DNA of 8,791 nt from an uncultured Trueperaceae bacterium (GTDB taxonomy: Bacteria; Deinococcota; Deinococci; Deinococcales; Trueperaceae). The notes beneath the pieces are model-generated. The model saw only the letters and a list, made by a program, of their open reading frames with translations, had not been told where the DNA came from and searched no databases. Position numbers and translations under genes: made by a program. The stretch covers positions 1 through 8,791 of the forward strand of contig CALCHY010000353.1 of assembly GCA_937907415.1 (NCBI GenBank). Direction: 5' to 3'. This document shows positions 6,364-8,791 of the stretch, piece by piece. Position 1 is the stretch's first letter; each line of letters begins with the position of its first letter.

Positions 6364-7668
6364 TCACTCCCACTCCGGCTCCTCAACAGCCTCGCGCGCT
6401 ACCTTCACCCAACCGACGCGCAGGCCGTCCATCTCCTCGACTTCGAGACGGAAGCCTTGCCACACGGTCTCGTCTTGCACTTGGGGCACGCGCCCGAGGC
6501 GGTCGGCTAGGAGACCGCCGACGGTCTGGTAACCGCTGCCTTCCGGCACCACGTCGTCTTTCAGGCCCAACATGTCGACGAAGTCATCCACGTGCATCGA
6601 GCCCTGCACGCGCCACAGGCCCTCGCCCAACTCGAGGGACTCCGGCACGTCCTCCTCGCCTGGGGGGAGGATGTCGCCGACCAGTTCCTCGAGGATGTCC
6701 GCTAGCGTCACGATCCCCTCTACCCCGCCGTACTCGTCGAGCACGACCGCGAAGTGCGTGCGCGACTCCCGGAAGCTGTTGAGGAGCGTGAGGATGGGTA
6801 GCGTCTCAGGCACCATTAGCGGCTTGCGCACCATGCTGCGCAAGTCGAACGGGCCGCCTTGCAGGCGCGCGGCCAAGATCTCCCTGATAGCCACGAAGCC
6901 AACGACGTTATCGAGTTGGCCTTCGCATACGAGGTAACGACCGTGCGGTTCGGCGCCGAGGCGCTCGAGGATCTCCTGCGGCCCGGCTTCGACGTCGAAC
7001 CACGAGACCTCGTGGCGCGGCGTCATGATGGCGTTGGCCTTCCTCTCCCCCAACCAGAAGGCGTTCTCGATGATCTCCTGCTCGGCCGGCTCGATGACGC
7101 CAGCACGCAGGCCCTGCGCGATGACCATGTCGATGTCGGCTTCGCTGATCTCTTCCTCTTGGCTCGGCTTCACGCGCAGTAAGCGCAAGAGCACGTTCGT
7201 CGATGCGCTGAGGAAGCTCACGAGCGGTTTCGCCACCCGTGACAGGCCGAGCATGAACCCACCGATGGCCATGGCGACGCGTTCAGGGTCGTTGAGGCCG
7301 ATGCGCTTGGGGACGAGCTCGCCCGCGACAAGCGAGACGTAGGAGATGATGACGACCACGACGCCGAACGCCAGCGGTTCGGCGATCCCCGTGAGGAACG
7401 GCACCTTGGCGAGTTGCATGGCGAGCGGACCCGATAGGGTGGCGCCGCCGAACGCGCCAGAGAAGACCCCGACGAGGGTGATACCGATCTGCGTGGTGGA
7501 GAGGAAGGTGTTCGGGTTCTCGGCCAGGGCGAGCGCGCGCTTGGCTGCCGGCACGCCCAACTCGGCCTTCTGCTGCAAGCGCATCCGGTTGGCCGACACT
7601 ACGGCTATCTCTGCCATGGCGAATACGCCGTTGATGACGATAAGGAGCAGGACGATCACGACGCTCAT
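6364..7668 (-). CDS. CNNM/CorC-type membrane protein with CBS pair (UPF0053, 'hemolysin family')
   Basis: 434 residues, typical full length. Order: CNNM/DUF21 membrane domain (about 1-165) with hydrophobic segments near 1-22, 58-80, 98-118 and 131-155, including A-E-I-A-V-V-S-A-N-R (19-28) and G-E-L-V-P-K-R-I-G (116-124). Next is a CBS pair (about 214-335), opening with I-M-T-P-R-H-E-V (214-221) and containing D-E-Y-G-G-V-E-G-I-V-T (311-321). Last is the CorC/HlyC transporter-associated domain (about 348-425). Relatives transport or regulate divalent cations, mainly Mg2+ or Co2+ efflux; 'hemolysin' is a historical label. The substrate cannot be set from the sequence. Start ATG 7668 lacks an SD, and TATAGT lies 9 nt upstream. 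Divergent from the cytochrome peroxidase across 203 nt. Confidence 0.94.
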   Translation of the reverse strand: MSVVIVLLLIVINGVFAMAEIAVVSANRMRLQQKAELGVPAAKRALALAENPNTFLSTTQIGITLVGVFSGAFGGATLSGPLAMQLAKVPFLTGIAEPLAFGVVVVIISYVSLVAGELVPKRIGLNDPERVAMAIGGFMLGLSRVAKPLVSFLSASTNVLLRLLRVKPSQEEEISEADIDMVIAQGLRAGVIEPAEQEIIENAFWLGERKANAIMTPRHEVSWFDVEAGPQEILERLGAEPHGRYLVCEGQLDNVVGFVAIREILAARLQGGPFDLRSMVRKPLMVPETLPILTLLNSFRESRTHFAVVLDEYGGVEGIVTLADILEELVGDILPPGEEDVPESLELGEGLWRVQGSMHVDDFVDMLGLKDDVVPEGSGYQTVGGLLADRLGRVPQVQDETVWQGFRLEVEEMDGLRVGWVKVAREAVEEPEWE

Positions 7669-7677
7669 GCTTCGGCA

Positions 7678-7683
7678 ACTATA
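7678..7683 (-). promoter_or_regulatory. Predicted -10 element of the CorC-type gene
   Basis: TATAGT on the minus strand matches TATAAT in five of six positions and ends 9 nt before the ATG at 7668, with no SD in between. Transcription would begin 0-4 nt before the start codon. A -35 is not evident. Confidence 0.45.
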
Positions 7684-7808
7684 AGCACTGGTCCGGTGCG
7701 CGAGCGGTCGCTGGTCGAGGGAGAGCGCTTTGGCGGCCCCCTCAGCAGCCGTGCGCTTCGAGGATTCGCGCGCACGACGGCAAGAACCGTGGAACAGTTG
7801 TCCTTAGC

Positions 7809-7823
7809 CCAGAATCATTCCGG
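7809..7823. promoter_or_regulatory. Fur/PerR-like 7-1-7 palindrome upstream of the cytochrome c peroxidase
   Basis: CCAGAATCATTCCGG is an inverted repeat around C7816 with six of seven arm positions paired (A7811/C7821 is the mismatch). Its central ten bases, AGAATCATTC, agree with the core of the known PerR/Fur-family 7-1-7 box, while the outer arms are GC instead of AT. The centre lies 56 nt upstream of the peroxidase ATG, a reasonable operator position, in the 203-nt gap shared with the CorC-type gene. A metal- or peroxide-responsive Fur-family regulator would fit a peroxidase; this is inference from one site. Confidence 0.35.
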
Positions 7824-7871
7824 TTGTTAGCCTCGGAGCATTGGCCTCATGGCCATCAGAAAGGACCGTCG

Positions 7872-8791
7872 ATGACTGGTTGGAAGCGATCTACTCCCAT
7901 CGTCTTGCTGATTGCAGCGCTTGTCTCCCTAGTTGGCTTCGCAAGCGCGCAGGAGGTCGACCAGCTGCAACAGACCGCCCAAGCGCTGTTCGCCCCCTTG
8001 CCAGAAGTGGCCGCCAACCCGGACAACCCCGTCACCGAGGCGAAGGTCGACCTCGGCAAGATGCTCTACTACGAGCCGCGCCTCTCCCTCTCCGGCGTCT
8101 TCTCCTGCAACAGTTGCCACAACATCGCGACCTACGGGGTAGACAACCTCGAGACCGCAACGGGTCACGGCTGGGCGCAGGGCCCGCGAAACTCACCTAC
8201 CGTCATGAACGCCGCCGTCCAAGCCTCGCAGTTCTGGGACGGGCGCGCCAAGGACGTCGAAGAGCAGGCAGGCGGCCCGATCCTCAACCCCATCGAGATG
8301 GGCATACCTTCACAGGAGTTCGCCATCGAGCGCCTGGCGTCCATGCCGGAGTACGGCGAGCTGTTCGCGCGCGCCTTCCCCGACCAGGCCGAGCCGCTCG
8401 TGTACGGCAACGTGGCCAACGCCATCGGCGCCTTCGAGCGCACCCTCGTGACCCCAGCGCGCTTCGACGACTACCTCACCGGCAACAGCGCAGCACTCAC
8501 GGACCTCGAGAAGACCGGCCTGCAGACGTTCATAAACTACGGCTGCGCCGGCTGCCACAACGGCGCCGCCGTCGGAGGCAACTCACTGCAGCGCTTCGGC
8601 GTCGTTGAGTCGTACTGGGAAGCAACCCGCGAGTTCGTGACCATCGACACGCCGACCATGGCCATGGACGTCGGCCGCTTCGCCGTCACGCACGACACCA
8701 ACGACCTGTACATCTTCAAGGTCCCGACCCTACGCAACATCACCCGCACCTACCCGTACTTCCACGACGGCTCCGTCTGGGACCTGCGCGA
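7872..8791 (+). CDS. Di-heme cytochrome c peroxidase family protein, exported, 3'-truncated by window edge
   Basis: 306 residues open to the window end. The family (CcpA/MauG superfamily) uses two c-type hemes; bacterial CcpA reduces H2O2 to water with electrons from a periplasmic or extracytoplasmic donor. Seen: a Sec signal peptide (1-26; basic K5-R6, hydrophobic 10-22, A-S-A before Q27); heme site 1 C-N-S-C-H (79-83); G-H-G-W (98-101), where H99 matches the His ligand position of the peroxidatic heme in CcpA; G-P-R-N-S-P-T-V (104-111); F-W-D-G-R-A (121-126); heme site 2 C-A-G-C-H (225-229); and F-K-V-P-T-L-R-N (282-289) with P-Y-F-H-D-G-S (295-301). The remaining C-terminal part, where the second ligand of the electron-transfer heme is expected, is outside the window, so peroxidase versus another MauG-like activity is unresolved. 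AAAGGA (7860-7865) lies 6 nt before the ATG. A Fur/PerR-like box is upstream. Confidence 0.93.
   Translation, partial: MTGWKRSTPIVLLIAALVSLVGFASAQEVDQLQQTAQALFAPLPEVAANPDNPVTEAKVDLGKMLYYEPRLSLSGVFSCNSCHNIATYGVDNLETATGHGWAQGPRNSPTVMNAAVQASQFWDGRAKDVEEQAGGPILNPIEMGIPSQEFAIERLASMPEYGELFARAFPDQAEPLVYGNVANAIGAFERTLVTPARFDDYLTGNSAALTDLEKTGLQTFINYGCAGCHNGAAVGGNSLQRFGVVESYWEATREFVTIDTPTMAMDVGRFAVTHDTNDLYIFKVPTLRNITRTYPYFHDGSVWDLR

Noticed and set aside
7841..8608. 255-aa plus-strand frame overlapping the peroxidase gene
   Set aside because: Arg/Pro-rich out-of-frame shadow; the correct frame from 7872 has an SD, a signal peptide and two CxxCH heme motifs.

Overview
The window is GC-rich, densely packed bacterial chromosome with short intergenic gaps and no mobile element, tRNA, rRNA or CRISPR array. 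A Deinococcota-like (Deinococcus/Truepera-type) origin is my best inference. It rests on the high GC, an M29-type aminopeptidase, the ribD-ribE-ribBA arrangement behind an FMN riboswitch, a DUF6483-like protein, and several starts that lack a Shine-Dalgarno (SD) site but carry a -10-like hexamer just upstream, as in leaderless Deinococcus mRNAs. A Chloroflexota or other high-GC origin cannot be excluded from sequence alone.

Layout. (1) 1-923, minus strand: N-terminal ~307 residues of an M29 (AmpS/AmpT-like) metallo-aminopeptidase, cut by the window edge. (2) 924-1214: divergent regulatory region with a sigma70-type promoter, a perfect hairpin at the predicted 5' end of the transcript, an FMN riboswitch whose P1 helix contains the SD, and a second hairpin between that SD and the ribD start. 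(3) 1215-4255, plus strand: ribD, ribE and ribBA, tightly spaced or overlapping. They supply both committed entry reactions (GTP and ribulose-5-phosphate), the deaminase/reductase steps and the final dismutation. Lumazine synthase (ribH) is absent. (4) 4291-4932, plus: a COG1926-type phosphoribosyltransferase 35 nt after ribBA. (5) 4936-5589, minus: YceH/DUF480, convergent with (4) across 3 nt. (6) 5665-6357, plus: a DUF6483-like helical protein of unknown function, divergent from yceH. (7) 6364-7668, minus: a CNNM/CorC-type membrane protein with a CBS pair, convergent with (6) across 6 nt. (8) 7872 to the window end, plus: an exported di-heme cytochrome c peroxidase (MauG/CcpA superfamily), cut at the 3' edge and preceded by a Fur/PerR-like palindrome.

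The riboflavin operon is the one clear functional unit. FMN, made from its product, should bind the leader RNA and mask the SD, closing a feedback loop. The other genes look like unlinked housekeeping or stress functions. I see no clearly new multi-gene system. The points most worth a second look are the architecture of the ribD leader, the missing ribH, the SD-less starts, the Fur/PerR-like box and the unknown DUF6483-like gene.
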